Below, piece after piece: positions 49,355 through 58,032 of a stretch of DNA of 64,000 nucleotides (positions are counted from its first letter, which is position 1; every line of letters begins with the position of its first letter). The position numbers and the translations under genes are program-made. The stretch is from CBDBCU01 sp965203435 (lineage in GTDB: Bacteria; Chloroflexota; Dehalococcoidia; Lucifugimonadales; UBA3495). Location of the stretch: assembly GCA_965203435.1 (NCBI GenBank), contig CBDBCU010000008.1, forward strand, positions 186,001 to 250,000. Reading direction: 5' to 3'. The notes beneath the pieces were generated by a model. That model was not told the DNA's origin, made no database searches, and saw nothing but the letters and a program-made list of their open reading frames with translations.

Positions 49355-50251
49355 ATGCCCATTGAACGATTTGCCCCGGAACTGGACGCCATTGTAGCGT
49401 CCGACGCCCCCATTGCCGAGTTGGGCAGCGGCTACGGCGGTGACGCCGGGCCGGCCGAAGGGCCGCTGTGGTGGCAGGAGGGCGGCTATCTGCTGTTCAG
49501 CGACATCGGCAACAATCGGCGGCTGCGCTGGACGCCGGCCGATGGCGTATCCCTGGCGCTGGAACCCACCCATCGGGCCAACGGCTTGACTAGGGATCCG
49601 GCGGGCCGCCTGCTGGCCTGCGAACACGAAACCCGCCGCGTTACCCGCGCCGAGCCGGATGGCAGCCTTACCGTGGTGGCTAACAGCTATCGCGGCCGCC
49701 GGCTGAACCGCCCCAACGATGTCATCGTCAGCTCTAAAGGCGACATCTACTTTACCGACCCCGGCTTTCCCGCGCCGGGGCTGGATTTGGATGTGAACGG
49801 CGTCTATCATATTACCCCCGACCTGGGGACGATTACCCTGATTGTGTGGGATTTTACCCGTCCCAACGGCTTGGCTTTGTCCCCGGACGAAAGCATCCTT
49901 TACATCAACGACACCCGCCGCCGGCACATCCGCGCCTTTGACCTGGAGGCCAACGGGATGCCGCTGCTGGCGACCGACCGGGTGTTTTGCGACCTGGGCG
50001 GCGACCGGCCCGGCAATCCGGACGGGATGAAAGTGGATGCGGCCGGGAATGTTTATTGCGGCGGGGCCGGCGGCATCTGGGTTATTGACCCGGCCGGGCG
50101 GCCCCTGGGCATCATCGATCACGGGCAGGCCGGCACGACCAATGTCGCCTTTGGCGGCGGCGATTGGCAAACCCTGTTTTTCACCACCCGCCACACTTTG
50201 GGCAGCGTCCCCCTGTTGGCTGCCGGCTTGCCGGTGCCGTCCGGCCGTTAG
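49355..50251 (+). CDS. SMP-30/gluconolactonase-family lactonase, copy 2
   Basis: The 298-residue paralogue of the 45517 gene shares the same start (MPIE.) and the same active-site pattern (PAEGPLWWQEGGYLLFSDIG, LNRPNDVIVSSKGDIYFTDP, NGLALSPDESILYINDTRRRHIRAFDL, PDGMKVDAAGNVYCGGAGG). The spacing and end (PVPSGR against PVPTDR) match too, so the two genes arose by duplication. A half family C end (CTCTATCTATGTCAATAAAG, 49325-49344) lies in front, as in copy 1. A TATAAT at 49298-49303 may be its -10, but no good -35 is seen. Confidence 0.92.
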   Translation: MPIERFAPELDAIVASDAPIAELGSGYGGDAGPAEGPLWWQEGGYLLFSDIGNNRRLRWTPADGVSLALEPTHRANGLTRDPAGRLLACEHETRRVTRAEPDGSLTVVANSYRGRRLNRPNDVIVSSKGDIYFTDPGFPAPGLDLDVNGVYHITPDLGTITLIVWDFTRPNGLALSPDESILYINDTRRRHIRAFDLEANGMPLLATDRVFCDLGGDRPGNPDGMKVDAAGNVYCGGAGGIWVIDPAGRPLGIIDHGQAGTTNVAFGGGDWQTLFFTTRHTLGSVPLLAAGLPVPSGR

Positions 50252-50285
50252 TCCGTACCGGCTAACGATTAGTCTATCTTGGCTT

Positions 50286-50332
50286 GGCCCGGAGCCGCCG
50301 GGAAAGCCGCCGGCGGCCGGCGGCTCCGGGCC
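50286..50332. other. Perfect 16-bp GC-rich hairpin
   Basis: GGCCCGGAGCCGCCGG (50286-50301) pairs perfectly with 50317-50332 across a 15-base loop. No T-run follows. It lies between SMP-30 copy 2 and the LiaF-like gene and may attenuate or stabilise the transcript. Confidence 0.7.
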
Positions 50333-50360
50333 GAATTCATCTTGAAAGGCAGGTTATTCG

Positions 50361-51149
50361 ATGCAATCCAGCATGGCCCGCTATGTAATCGGCGGGGTAC
50401 TGGTAATCCTGGGCTTGCTGCTGCTGTTGTCCACCACCGGCCTGCTGCCGCTGAACCTGGACTGGGGTTTTATCGGCGATTGGTGGCCGCTGCTGCTGGT
50501 GTTCTGGGGGCTGTACGGGCTGGTCAGCGGCGGCCGCCTGCGGTTTCGTAGCTGGGCGGTAATCCTGCTGCTGCTGGGAATCCTTTTCCAGCTGGCGGAA
50601 CTGGGCTTTTGGGAATGGAGCAATCTGGCGCGGCTGTGGCCGGGGCTGATTGTCCTGGCCGGCCTGCTGATATTGCTGCGCCGCCGCGGCCGCCGCCGTT
50701 CCCGCCGCCGCGCCGCCCGGCCGTTGGACAATTCCCCGGCTGAACCCCTGGTCGCTGGGGAGGGCCGGGAATTGCCTAATCCGCCGGCGGAATCCCTGGC
50801 CGCAGAGGAGGAGCGGGACTTTTTGAGCGGTTCCTGGGCCTTCAGCAGCGGGGCGAGCCGGGCGGTTTCGCAAAACTTTCAGGGCGGCGACTTGTCGGTG
50901 ACTTTCGGGGGCTTGGAACTGGATTTGCGGGAGGCGGCGTTGGCGGCCGACGGGGCTACCCTGGCCCTGGAGGTGGTTTTCGGGAGCGTGAAAATCCAGG
51001 TTCCCGGGAATTGGCAGGTCACGGTGACGAGCAATACCCATATCGGCGGCGTCACGGAAAACCGCCCTCAACCGGCTCCGGAGGACACCGCCGGCCAACT
51101 GACCATCACCGGCAAACTGGTATTCGGCGGCCTGGAAATCAGCGGGTGA
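50361..51149 (+). CDS. LiaF-like membrane protein
   Basis: The 262-residue protein has four membrane segments in its first 110 residues (VIGGVLVILGLLLLLSTTGLL, WWPLLLVFWGLYGLV, WAVILLLLGILFQLAEL, LWPGLIVLAGLLILL). A very basic turn follows (RRRGRRRSRRRAARP), then an acidic linker and a C-terminal LiaF-type beta-helical domain (FQGGDLSVTFGGLELDLREAAL; LEVVFGSVKIQVPGNWQV; TITGKLVFGGLEISG). In other bacteria LiaF-type proteins inhibit envelope-stress sensor kinases. No Lia kinase or regulator is adjacent. Confidence 0.85.
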   Translation: MQSSMARYVIGGVLVILGLLLLLSTTGLLPLNLDWGFIGDWWPLLLVFWGLYGLVSGGRLRFRSWAVILLLLGILFQLAELGFWEWSNLARLWPGLIVLAGLLILLRRRGRRRSRRRAARPLDNSPAEPLVAGEGRELPNPPAESLAAEEERDFLSGSWAFSSGASRAVSQNFQGGDLSVTFGGLELDLREAALAADGATLALEVVFGSVKIQVPGNWQVTVTSNTHIGGVTENRPQPAPEDTAGQLTITGKLVFGGLEISG

Positions 51150-51393
51150 CCGGCTTCCGCTAATGGTCTTTGCCCTTGGGGATAAGAGGGGAAATCCGCA
51201 TTGAAAGGGCGGCGTCGGTTAGGGGGATAAGGGCCGGATCCATCCTTGCGGAAAAGGTTGGGGGCAAATGCCGGATCCGCGGCCAACATTGGGCCGGCGT
51301 CATCCTTTGCCAGGACACTGCCCCCCACCTTGACCCACCCCCCAACTTCCGGTATCCTTTCCCCCATCCAAAACCCCAAGGAGCGATTCCCTT

Positions 51394-52530
51394 ATGAAGT
51401 TTGGCCTCTTTTACGAATGGCCGAATCCTAACCTGCGGAACTGGAAAACCCTGTTCGAGGAGGGCGTCGAGCAAATCCAATACTCGGAGGAGCTGGGCTT
51501 CGACTATTGCCTGATTGCCGAGCATCACTTCTCCAACTACGGCAACTCGCCCGCCCCCCTGCTGCAAGCCCTCTACATCGGCCAGCGCACCCGGCGGCTC
51601 AAAATCGCCACCGGCATCCTGGTCGTGCCTATCTGGGATCCGTTGCGGCTGGCCGAGGAAGTGGCCGTGCTGGACAACCTGATTGACGGCCGCTTTATCT
51701 GCGGCGTAGGCCGCGGCTATCAGCCGCATGAAATGTCCCGTTTCGGCGTTACCCTGGAGGACTCCCGCCAGAAGTTCGTCGAGAGCCTGGATGTGATGGT
51801 TAAGGCGTGGACGCAGGATGAATCCTTTACCTACGCCGGGGATTTTATCCAGGTGCCGCACGAAACCACCGTTTGGCCCAAGCCCTTGCAAAAACCCCAT
51901 CCGCCCTTCTGGATTGCCGGCACCAGCGTCGAGTCCATGCAGCTGGCGGCGGAGTGGGATATGATGCCGCTGACCACCGGCTTGCTGGGCGATGCCGGCG
52001 TCCGCACCCACTTCGCCTCGCTGATTCATGCCCGCAAAGGATTGGGCAAATCCATTCACGGCTTGGAGCTGGGCTTGCAGTCCATTACCCATGTGGCGGA
52101 AACGGACGCCGCGGCCCGCAAAGAGCTGCCCTATGCCCGTTGGCAGAACCGGGCCGGCCGCGCCCTGAACCGCTTGGAAGTCGCCAACGGCCGGGTGCAG
52201 GTCAGCCCCTATGCCGGGGAACTGGACGATGACGGCTTTATGCAGCGCCTTTATTTCGGCAGCCCGGATACGGTGATTGAAAAATTCCGCCAGGCCGCCG
52301 CCTTGGGCGTTACCAATGTCAGCAACTGGATGATGTTCGGCGGCTTGGAACATGAAAAGATTATGCGTTCCATCCGCTTGATGGGCGAGGAAGTGCTGCC
52401 GGCCCTGAAAGATTTGGAACCGCCGGAGGGCTTGGCCGATGAATTGGCCGCCACGCCGCCCTCGACCACCGACCAGCTGCTGGCGGCTCGTTTCGGCGCC
52501 ACCCCGTCCGATGTAACCGCCAGCACCTGA
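51394..52530 (+). CDS. LLM-class flavin-dependent oxidoreductase
   Basis: The 378-residue luciferase-like TIM-barrel protein has MKFGLFYEWPNPN, FDYCLIAEHHFSNYG, RLKIATGILVVPIWDPLRLAEEVAVLDNLIDGRFICGVGRGY, and the C-terminal GSPDTVIEKFRQAAALGVTNVSNWMMFGGLEHEKIMRSI. Members use FMN or F420; the motifs do not separate these. The substrate is unknown. It stands alone between the LiaF-like gene and a family C element. AAGGAGCGATTCCCTT lies upstream of the ATG. Confidence 0.93.
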   Translation: MKFGLFYEWPNPNLRNWKTLFEEGVEQIQYSEELGFDYCLIAEHHFSNYGNSPAPLLQALYIGQRTRRLKIATGILVVPIWDPLRLAEEVAVLDNLIDGRFICGVGRGYQPHEMSRFGVTLEDSRQKFVESLDVMVKAWTQDESFTYAGDFIQVPHETTVWPKPLQKPHPPFWIAGTSVESMQLAAEWDMMPLTTGLLGDAGVRTHFASLIHARKGLGKSIHGLELGLQSITHVAETDAAARKELPYARWQNRAGRALNRLEVANGRVQVSPYAGELDDDGFMQRLYFGSPDTVIEKFRQAAALGVTNVSNWMMFGGLEHEKIMRSIRLMGEEVLPALKDLEPPEGLADELAATPPSTTDQLLAARFGATPSDVTAST

Positions 52531-52539
52531 GTTTTTATT

Positions 52540-52656
52540 GACATGGATAGACCGGATAGACAGGATTTTTGTATCTGATTAGAACGGTTCTGACCGTCAA
52601 CAAACTTTCTAATCAGATATAAAATCCTGTAAATCCTGTCTATCCATGTCAATTAC
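52540..52656. repeat. Family C palindromic element, copy 4
   Basis: Ends TTGACATGGATAGACCGGAT and TGTCTATCCATGTCAATTAC face each other, and the centre AATCAGATA/TATCTGATT is also palindromic. It ends just before the stop of the convergent SGNH gene. Confidence 0.9.
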
Positions 52657-52669
52657 ACCCCCGGCCGCC

Positions 52670-54628
52670 TCAGGGCGCGGCAACTAACCGCACCGACCAC
52701 AAATCCCCTTGCCCGGGTACAAATTGCCCCGTCCGCATTTCTTTAATACCGCCGGGATAATCCGGCAAGGCAACCACCGCCAGGCATTTGCCGTCAAAGT
52801 GGCCGCCCCGGCGGACAAAGGCAAAGCCGCCATAAGCAAAGCCGGCATCCCGCCGCTCCGCCGGCAAATCGGCTACATCTACCGGGACGATATGCAGGAA
52901 AAAGTTGGCCGCCGTATCCGCCGCAACGCAGGTTTCCCGCAAGTAAAGCAGCCGGTTATCCTGCCAATACAGGTCGAAATAATCCCGGGCCGCCGGCTGC
53001 ATAGCGGCCAGGGCGGCGTAGTCAGCCCGCAGTCGGTCGAGGTCGGCCGGGAGGATTAACTCTGTTGACCACAAATCGCCCAGCCCGGGGACATATTGGC
53101 CGGTGCGGATTGCGGCGATGGGATAGTCGGGCAGGGGTATTTGCGCCGCGCACTGCCACGGGGCGAAGCGGCCGTCGACTTCCGCAAATCTGAAACCTCG
53201 GTTGTCAAAGCCGCGTTCCCGACGATTCGGCGGCAAGTCCATCGGGTCTCGCGGTATCAGGTGCAGAAAGAACTCGGTTGCGATGTCCTCCGGGGCGCAG
53301 CCGGCCCGGATATAGCGCAGCTCTTTGCCATCCTCTTGCAAGGATACTTGAAAATCCGGGGAGGGCGGCGGTTCCGGCGGCCGCCGGCCGGCGGCCAAGC
53401 CGGAAACCGGCCGGGCCGGGCTTTCCTCGCCTAATCGCCGCAGGGCCGGCTCCATCCGCTCTACCATAGCCGCTGCCAGCAGTTCATTGCCCCGGTCGTT
53501 CAAGTGGCAGCAATTGTCCCGATAGAGGGTTTCCGGGTGGTCAAGAAAAATTCCGGTCAGGTCAAAGTAATGGATGCCCTGGTTTTGCAAATCCCGGTTA
53601 AACCCGGTCAGCAGGGGATAACCCCGTTCAACAATGAATTTGAAGCGTGAGGGGGGGGGGGGTAAGATAAGTTCTTGCTCCTCCGGGCTCAGCGGTTTGG
53701 AATCCGGAATATGCTGATTGGGCTGCAAGAAATGGTAATACTCGGCTCCGGCCAGTTGCGCCAGCCGGGCCAAGGCTACCGAACCCCGATACCAGATCCG
53801 GGCCGCCGCCGCAAACACGGCATCCGCCGCCGTCAACCGACTGCGGGGGCCGTGTTGCTCCAGGCTGTAGGCCGCCTCGGTAGCCGCTAGTTGCTGATGC
53901 CATTGAATAATCTGTCTTTCAGCTCTTTCCTGCTGATAACGGTTCGCCAGGCCGAACAGGGCCGACCGGCGCAGGGGAGAGGTTTCCCGCCCTGCCGCCA
54001 GCCGGGACTGTTCCCGGCGCAAGGCTCCGATGCGTCCCGCCAGCAAAACCTCGGCGCTGCTCCGCCCTACCCGCTTAGGCCACCAATCGGGAAATAAGGG
54101 AAATGCGCCTTGCTCAAAGTTGCCCTGCAAACTGCCATTCAGCACATTGAACCCGTCCAGATTGACGATCAGGTCAAACTCGCCGCCCAGCAAGAGAGTA
54201 TTGACCGCAATCATCGTCTGCTGCGGTTGTTTCAGGGCGCCGCTGGCTAAACCGAGGACGACCGGCCGCCGCGGCAGCCGGTTAGCGGTAAAGTAGCGAC
54301 TCAAGGCAACTTGGAGATAGGGTTCGACATCCTCGGCTACCGAGCCGCCGAGCAGACCGACAAGTACCGTGTCCTCCCGACGCTGGCGGGGCCGCGGGGC
54401 ATTAAGGGCGTGTTCCGGCGATGCGTGGGCAAAGCCATAAAAGGGATGCGGCAAGTCGTAGCTGTAACGCGCCTTTTGCGGGAGCGCAGGCAACGGCGTA
54501 TCCGGACGCTGGCCGCCATACCCTTGCCCATAGGCGGCGTAATAGGCCAAGCGGGCCATCCCCTCGATAAATAGCAGGGTCAAAACCAGCATTATGCCGT
54601 AGTAGAGGATTTTCCGGCGGAAAGACAA
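52670..54628 (-). CDS. Membrane-anchored SGNH-type hydrolase with twin C-terminal domains and a C12 tract
   Basis: The 652-residue protein has an N-terminal membrane helix (about 6-30), an SGNH-like domain with block I LGGSVAEDVEP (S96) and block V DNCCHLNDRGN (D371, H375). There follow two tandem copies of a domain of about 100 residues with the pattern RYIRAGCAPEDI...FFLHLIP.D..DLPP.RRERGFDNRGF...DYPIAAIRTGQYVPGLGDLWS. The second copy keeps the same motif (LPDYPGGIKEMRTGQFVPGQGDLWS). Residues 323-326 are four prolines encoded by an unbroken run of twelve C on the coding strand (53651-53662). The frame is intact in this assembly. Function of the repeat domain is unknown to me. Confidence 0.82.
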   Translation of the reverse strand: MSFRRKILYYGIMLVLTLLFIEGMARLAYYAAYGQGYGGQRPDTPLPALPQKARYSYDLPHPFYGFAHASPEHALNAPRPRQRREDTVLVGLLGGSVAEDVEPYLQVALSRYFTANRLPRRPVVLGLASGALKQPQQTMIAVNTLLLGGEFDLIVNLDGFNVLNGSLQGNFEQGAFPLFPDWWPKRVGRSSAEVLLAGRIGALRREQSRLAAGRETSPLRRSALFGLANRYQQERAERQIIQWHQQLAATEAAYSLEQHGPRSRLTAADAVFAAAARIWYRGSVALARLAQLAGAEYYHFLQPNQHIPDSKPLSPEEQELILPPPPSRFKFIVERGYPLLTGFNRDLQNQGIHYFDLTGIFLDHPETLYRDNCCHLNDRGNELLAAAMVERMEPALRRLGEESPARPVSGLAAGRRPPEPPPSPDFQVSLQEDGKELRYIRAGCAPEDIATEFFLHLIPRDPMDLPPNRRERGFDNRGFRFAEVDGRFAPWQCAAQIPLPDYPIAAIRTGQYVPGLGDLWSTELILPADLDRLRADYAALAAMQPAARDYFDLYWQDNRLLYLRETCVAADTAANFFLHIVPVDVADLPAERRDAGFAYGGFAFVRRGGHFDGKCLAVVALPDYPGGIKEMRTGQFVPGQGDLWSVRLVAAP

Positions 54629-54647
54629 AACCGCGTTTCATTCCTTT

Positions 54648-54774
54648 TATTGACATGGATAGACCGGATGGACAGGATGTTTGTCGTCTGCTGAGGACGG
54701 TTTTTCCTTGCCCCGGAGAACTTTGCCCGGCAGACAAAATATCCTGTAAATCCTGTTCATCCATGTTAATACAA
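54648..54774. repeat. Family C palindromic element, copy 5
   Basis: Ends TTGACATGGATAGACCGGAT and TGTTCATCCATGTTAATACA face each other. It fills the space between the SGNH gene start and the permease stop. Confidence 0.9.
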
Positions 54775-56205
54775 CCCGGCGGCGAATTCCTCCTCCGGGG
54801 ATTTTACCAGCTGATGGCGGCCTTTCAGGGCAAAGTAGAGCAGGCCGGCCGCAAACCACAAAGCGCAGCCGTACAGGCCCATCCGATAGTCGGCGTTCAG
54901 CAGGGAAAAGACCAGCACCAGCAGGGCGATTATCCCGGCTACGGCGGCTCCGACTATCCCCAAGGGACTGACATAGGGCCGCTCCATCTGCGGAAAGCGC
55001 TGCCGCAGGCGGATGAAAGCCGCCATCTGCAACACATAGGAAATTACTGCCCCGAACACCGCCATATTCAGCAGCACCGCGGCCACCGGCACGGTGGGGC
55101 CGAACCATTCCTGGCCGAACGCAATCAGCAGGGCAATGGCGTAGCCGATAACCGCCCCGGCCAGCAGGGCCAAATGCGGCGTCTGCCGGCCGCGCAAAGT
55201 CAGGGATAGACCTTTAGGCAGATAGCCGGCCCGGGAAAGGGAATAGAGGTTGCGGCCGTAGGCGTAGATGATGGCGTGAAAGCTGGCGACCAGGCCGGCT
55301 ACCGCCGCCAACGACAAGGCTACCGCGCCAATGCCATCGCCAAATATGGTCTTGAAGGCGTCGAACAGGGGATCCGGCGATACCCCTACCGCCGCCGCGC
55401 CGGGCGCAATGCCGGAGTTCAGCAGCAGGGTCAGGGCGGCGGCAATCAACAGGGTCAAAATCCCCCAGAGCAGGGCTTTCGGCAAATCCCGCCGCGGCTG
55501 CTGCGCCTCCTCGGCCGCCAAAGGCACCTGCTCGATGGCCAGGAAAAACCAGACGGCAAAAGGCAGGGCATAGAACATCCCGCCCCAGCCAAAGGGCAGC
55601 CAAGGGGATTGGCCCGCCGCCGGGGGAATGTTCAAGGCTAGATCCCAACTAAAATGGGGAATAGCGCCAATCCAGAACACCAGCAGGATGGCTAAGGCCA
55701 GCAGAGTGGCCGCCACGGTGACCCGGAAAGTGGCGGCTACGCCCCAAATGTTGATGCCCACGAAAATCACATAGAAAAGCAGCCACCACAGCGGCGCCGG
55801 CAGGTTAAGCCCGAACAGGCTGTTGACCACCGCCCCCATATAGCCGCCGATGCCCACGACGATGACCGCCGGGGTGAGGATGTATTCGATGCTGGCGGCC
55901 AGGCCGGTAAGGAACCCGCCCCACGGCCCCAGGCCGGCCCGGGCAAAGGAATAGGGGCCGCCGGCGTGCGGCAGGGCCGGGGCCATTTCGGCCAGGGAAT
56001 AGCACAGGCCCAGATACATCACCGCCACGATGACGGTGGCAATCGCCAAGCCGCCAAAGCCGCCGACGCCCAGCCCGAAGTTCCAGCCGAAAAAGTCTCC
56101 GGAGATGACCGCGCCCACGCCCAAAGCCCACAGGGACCAGAACCCGGCATAGCGGCGCAACCGCCGCCGGGCAAAGTAATCGGGGCTGACTTCTTGGTAC
56201 TGCAT
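54766..56205 (-). CDS. APC-family permease, ethanolamine-permease-like
   Basis: The 479-residue transporter has about 12 membrane segments. The start MQYQEVSPDYFARRRLRRYAGFWSLWALGVGAVISGDFFGWNFGL matches the Eat-type ethanolamine permease N-terminus (YQEV, KRRLR, ISGDF.GWN). Further motifs are ALPHAGGPYSFARAGLGPWGGF and AIEQVPLAAEEAQQPRRDLPKALL. Uptake of ethanolamine or another amine is likely; no ethanolamine-ammonia lyase gene is near. The ATG at 56205 is preferred; the open frame to 56241 reads the antisense of a decayed binding-protein end. Confidence 0.85.
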   Translation of the reverse strand: MQYQEVSPDYFARRRLRRYAGFWSLWALGVGAVISGDFFGWNFGLGVGGFGGLAIATVIVAVMYLGLCYSLAEMAPALPHAGGPYSFARAGLGPWGGFLTGLAASIEYILTPAVIVVGIGGYMGAVVNSLFGLNLPAPLWWLLFYVIFVGINIWGVAATFRVTVAATLLALAILLVFWIGAIPHFSWDLALNIPPAAGQSPWLPFGWGGMFYALPFAVWFFLAIEQVPLAAEEAQQPRRDLPKALLWGILTLLIAAALTLLLNSGIAPGAAAVGVSPDPLFDAFKTIFGDGIGAVALSLAAVAGLVASFHAIIYAYGRNLYSLSRAGYLPKGLSLTLRGRQTPHLALLAGAVIGYAIALLIAFGQEWFGPTVPVAAVLLNMAVFGAVISYVLQMAAFIRLRQRFPQMERPYVSPLGIVGAAVAGIIALLVLVFSLLNADYRMGLYGCALWFAAGLLYFALKGRHQLVKSPEEEFAAGLY

Positions 56206-56218
56206 ATCCCGCCCGTTC

Positions 56219-56290
56219 CTACTGAGACAAGTCCACATCAAAGTGTTCCAAGTCCAGGATTTTCCCGTCCTTATACTACCAGACGCTCAT
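56219..56290 (-). pseudogene. Decayed 3' end of a third binding-protein copy
   Basis: The segment reads MSVW-stop-YKDGKILDLEHFDVDLSQ and is nearly identical to the last codons of the two paralogous binding-protein genes (56442 and 58707). One Gln codon (CAG) has become TAG. Nothing remains of the rest of the gene. It shows that the binding-protein family once had a third tandem copy here. Confidence 0.85.
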
Positions 56291-56292
56291 GG

Positions 56293-56412
56293 GTAGCAAC
56301 CGTCCTTCCCGCGTAAGCGGGAATCCCGAAATGCCCGATTGGTAGTATATCGGTCTTTGGCAATACCGTTCGGGATTCCCGCTTACGCGGGAAGGACGGT
56401 AGGCGGCGGGAA
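56293..56412. repeat. Family A inverted pair
   Basis: Pair cores at about 56305-56325 and 56373-56393, following the decayed gene end and preceding the 56442 gene's stop. The right arm ends with GGCGGGAAGGACGG repeats. Confidence 0.85.
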
Positions 56413-56441
56413 GGACGGTTGCTATAGGCCGCCGCACGTTC

Positions 56442-57731
56442 CTACTGAGACAAGTCCACATCAAAGTGGTTCAGGTCGACAATGGCCCCGTCCTGAAACT
56501 GCCAGACGCCCATGTGTCCCGTTACAATTTCCCCCCGGTCGTCCCAATTCAGGTCCGTGGCTTCCCCCTCCAGGTCAATATCCGCGCCGCTGCGGATAGC
56601 GTCCAGGGCGCCCTTAATGCCCGCGGCCGAGGCCGGAAAGCGCTGGCCCGGCGGATTGCCGATAATATGCAGAGCGTCCCGAATGGCCGCGCCATCGGTG
56701 GAGCCGGCATATTCGGCGGCCAGCATCAGGGCTACGGCGGCGTCATAGCTTTCCCGCATATAAAGGCCCTGGGGCAAATCCCCATACTCGGCGGCGTAGT
56801 CGGCTTCCCAATGCCCTTCGGCCTCGGTTACGTGCTTGCCGGTGGTGGCTACCCCTTTGGCCCCGGCCAATACCCCCGGAAACTGCGCCGCCAAATCCGG
56901 GGCGCGCAGGTCGCCGTGCAGCAGAACCTCCGCGAAATGCCCATGTTCCGCCACTTCCGCCAATACCGCCGCCGCATCATCGTGGAAGTTCAGAATTACC
57001 AAGGCCGGGGCGGCGCTGGCGGCAATCTGATGCAGTTCCGCGGCGTAGCTTTCCCGGCCCGGATGCAGGGCTACCGCCGACACTTGCCCGGCAAAGTGGG
57101 ACTGGAAAGCCCCGGCCAAGGCGTTGCCCCAAGGATCATCCCGATGGGCCAGGGCGACATGGTCATAACCCTCGGCCGCCGCCAACAGCGCCAAAGCCTG
57201 CCCCTCGGCCAAGTTAGACAAGGCGGTGCGGAAAATAAAGCCGTCATCCTCTAAATCGGCGATGTAGGGGACGGTGGAAACCGGGCCGATAAAGGGGATT
57301 TGCTGGGGGATGGCAAGGGCCGCCGCCACTTCCGCCAGGCTTTCACTGCGGGCCGGCCCGACAAAGGCGTGCACGCCGGCTTCCGAAAGCAAGCGGCTGG
57401 CATGGTCGGCCGCCGTGCCAGCGAAAGTGTCCGCAAAGTGAACCGCTACTGGCTGCCCGAACACCCCGCCGGCCGCATTGACCTGTTTGACCGCCAGCAG
57501 CAGGGAACGGGTCGCCGGCCCGGTCTGCTCTGCCGGGTCGACGGAGTTCAGCACCAAGTCCGCCAGCCTCAGGTCGATAACCCCCAAGCGGAACGGCTCC
57601 GGCGGCGGCGTAGGGGTAGCCGTCGGCGCCGGCGTGGGTACCGGCGTCGGTGTAGCGGCCGGAGTGCAGGCGGCCACAAGCCCGGCCAGCAGGATTAAAA
57701 GGGTCAGAGCAAGCAGCGGTTTCCGGGGCAT
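56442..57731 (-). CDS. Branched-chain-type periplasmic-binding lipoprotein, copy 1
   Basis: The 429-residue type 1 binding protein has a lipobox Cys at about residue 22 (AGLVAACTPAATPTPVPTPAP), a Thr-Pro linker and the Leu/Ile/Val-binding fold. Visible parts are LLLAVKQVNAAGGVFGQPVAVHF, VHAFVGPARSESL, EGYDHVALAHRDDPWGNALAGAF and YDAAVALMLAAEYAGSTDGAAIRDAL. Such proteins bind amino acids or amides and normally feed an ABC transporter, but no permease or ATPase gene is near. The sister copy at 58707 shares upstream DNA including the promoter. Confidence 0.92.
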   Translation of the reverse strand: MPRKPLLALTLLILLAGLVAACTPAATPTPVPTPAPTATPTPPPEPFRLGVIDLRLADLVLNSVDPAEQTGPATRSLLLAVKQVNAAGGVFGQPVAVHFADTFAGTAADHASRLLSEAGVHAFVGPARSESLAEVAAALAIPQQIPFIGPVSTVPYIADLEDDGFIFRTALSNLAEGQALALLAAAEGYDHVALAHRDDPWGNALAGAFQSHFAGQVSAVALHPGRESYAAELHQIAASAAPALVILNFHDDAAAVLAEVAEHGHFAEVLLHGDLRAPDLAAQFPGVLAGAKGVATTGKHVTEAEGHWEADYAAEYGDLPQGLYMRESYDAAVALMLAAEYAGSTDGAAIRDALHIIGNPPGQRFPASAAGIKGALDAIRSGADIDLEGEATDLNWDDRGEIVTGHMGVWQFQDGAIVDLNHFDVDLSQ

Positions 57732-57785
57732 TGTTCCCTAGTTCCTCCGGTTCTGGGCAGGGATAAAGGGGATTGACCGGGGCTA

Positions 57786-57814
57786 ATTTAACACACCTGC
57801 CGCCGGTGGGTCAA
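57786..57814 (-). promoter_or_regulatory. Promoter of binding-protein copy 1
   Basis: On the minus strand TTGACC (57814-57809), a 17-base spacer and TTAAAT (57791-57786). The same boxes and spacer length occur before copy 2 (60069-60097), and the leader to the ATG is also conserved. Confidence 0.75.
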
Positions 57815-57884
57815 ATGCAGTGGTTGGAATGGCCGCCCTCTTTACCGTCCTTGACCGCCGCCTTTCTACCATCATTCCCGCCGC

Positions 57885-57995
57885 CCCCCACCGTCATTCC
57901 CGCTTACGCGGGAATCCCGAAATGCCCGATTAGTAGTATGCCGGTCTTTGGCAGTACCGTTCGGGATTCCCGCTTACGCGGGAATGACGGTAAAG
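57885..57995. repeat. Family A inverted pair
   Basis: Complete pair in the 301-base gap 57732-58032, cores at about 57895-57917 and 57963-57983. Apart from the promoter at 57786-57814 nothing else was seen in the gap. Confidence 0.85.
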
Positions 57996-58032
57996 GGAGC
58001 GGTAAGCGGGCGCGGGAATGGCCGCCGGCCGC

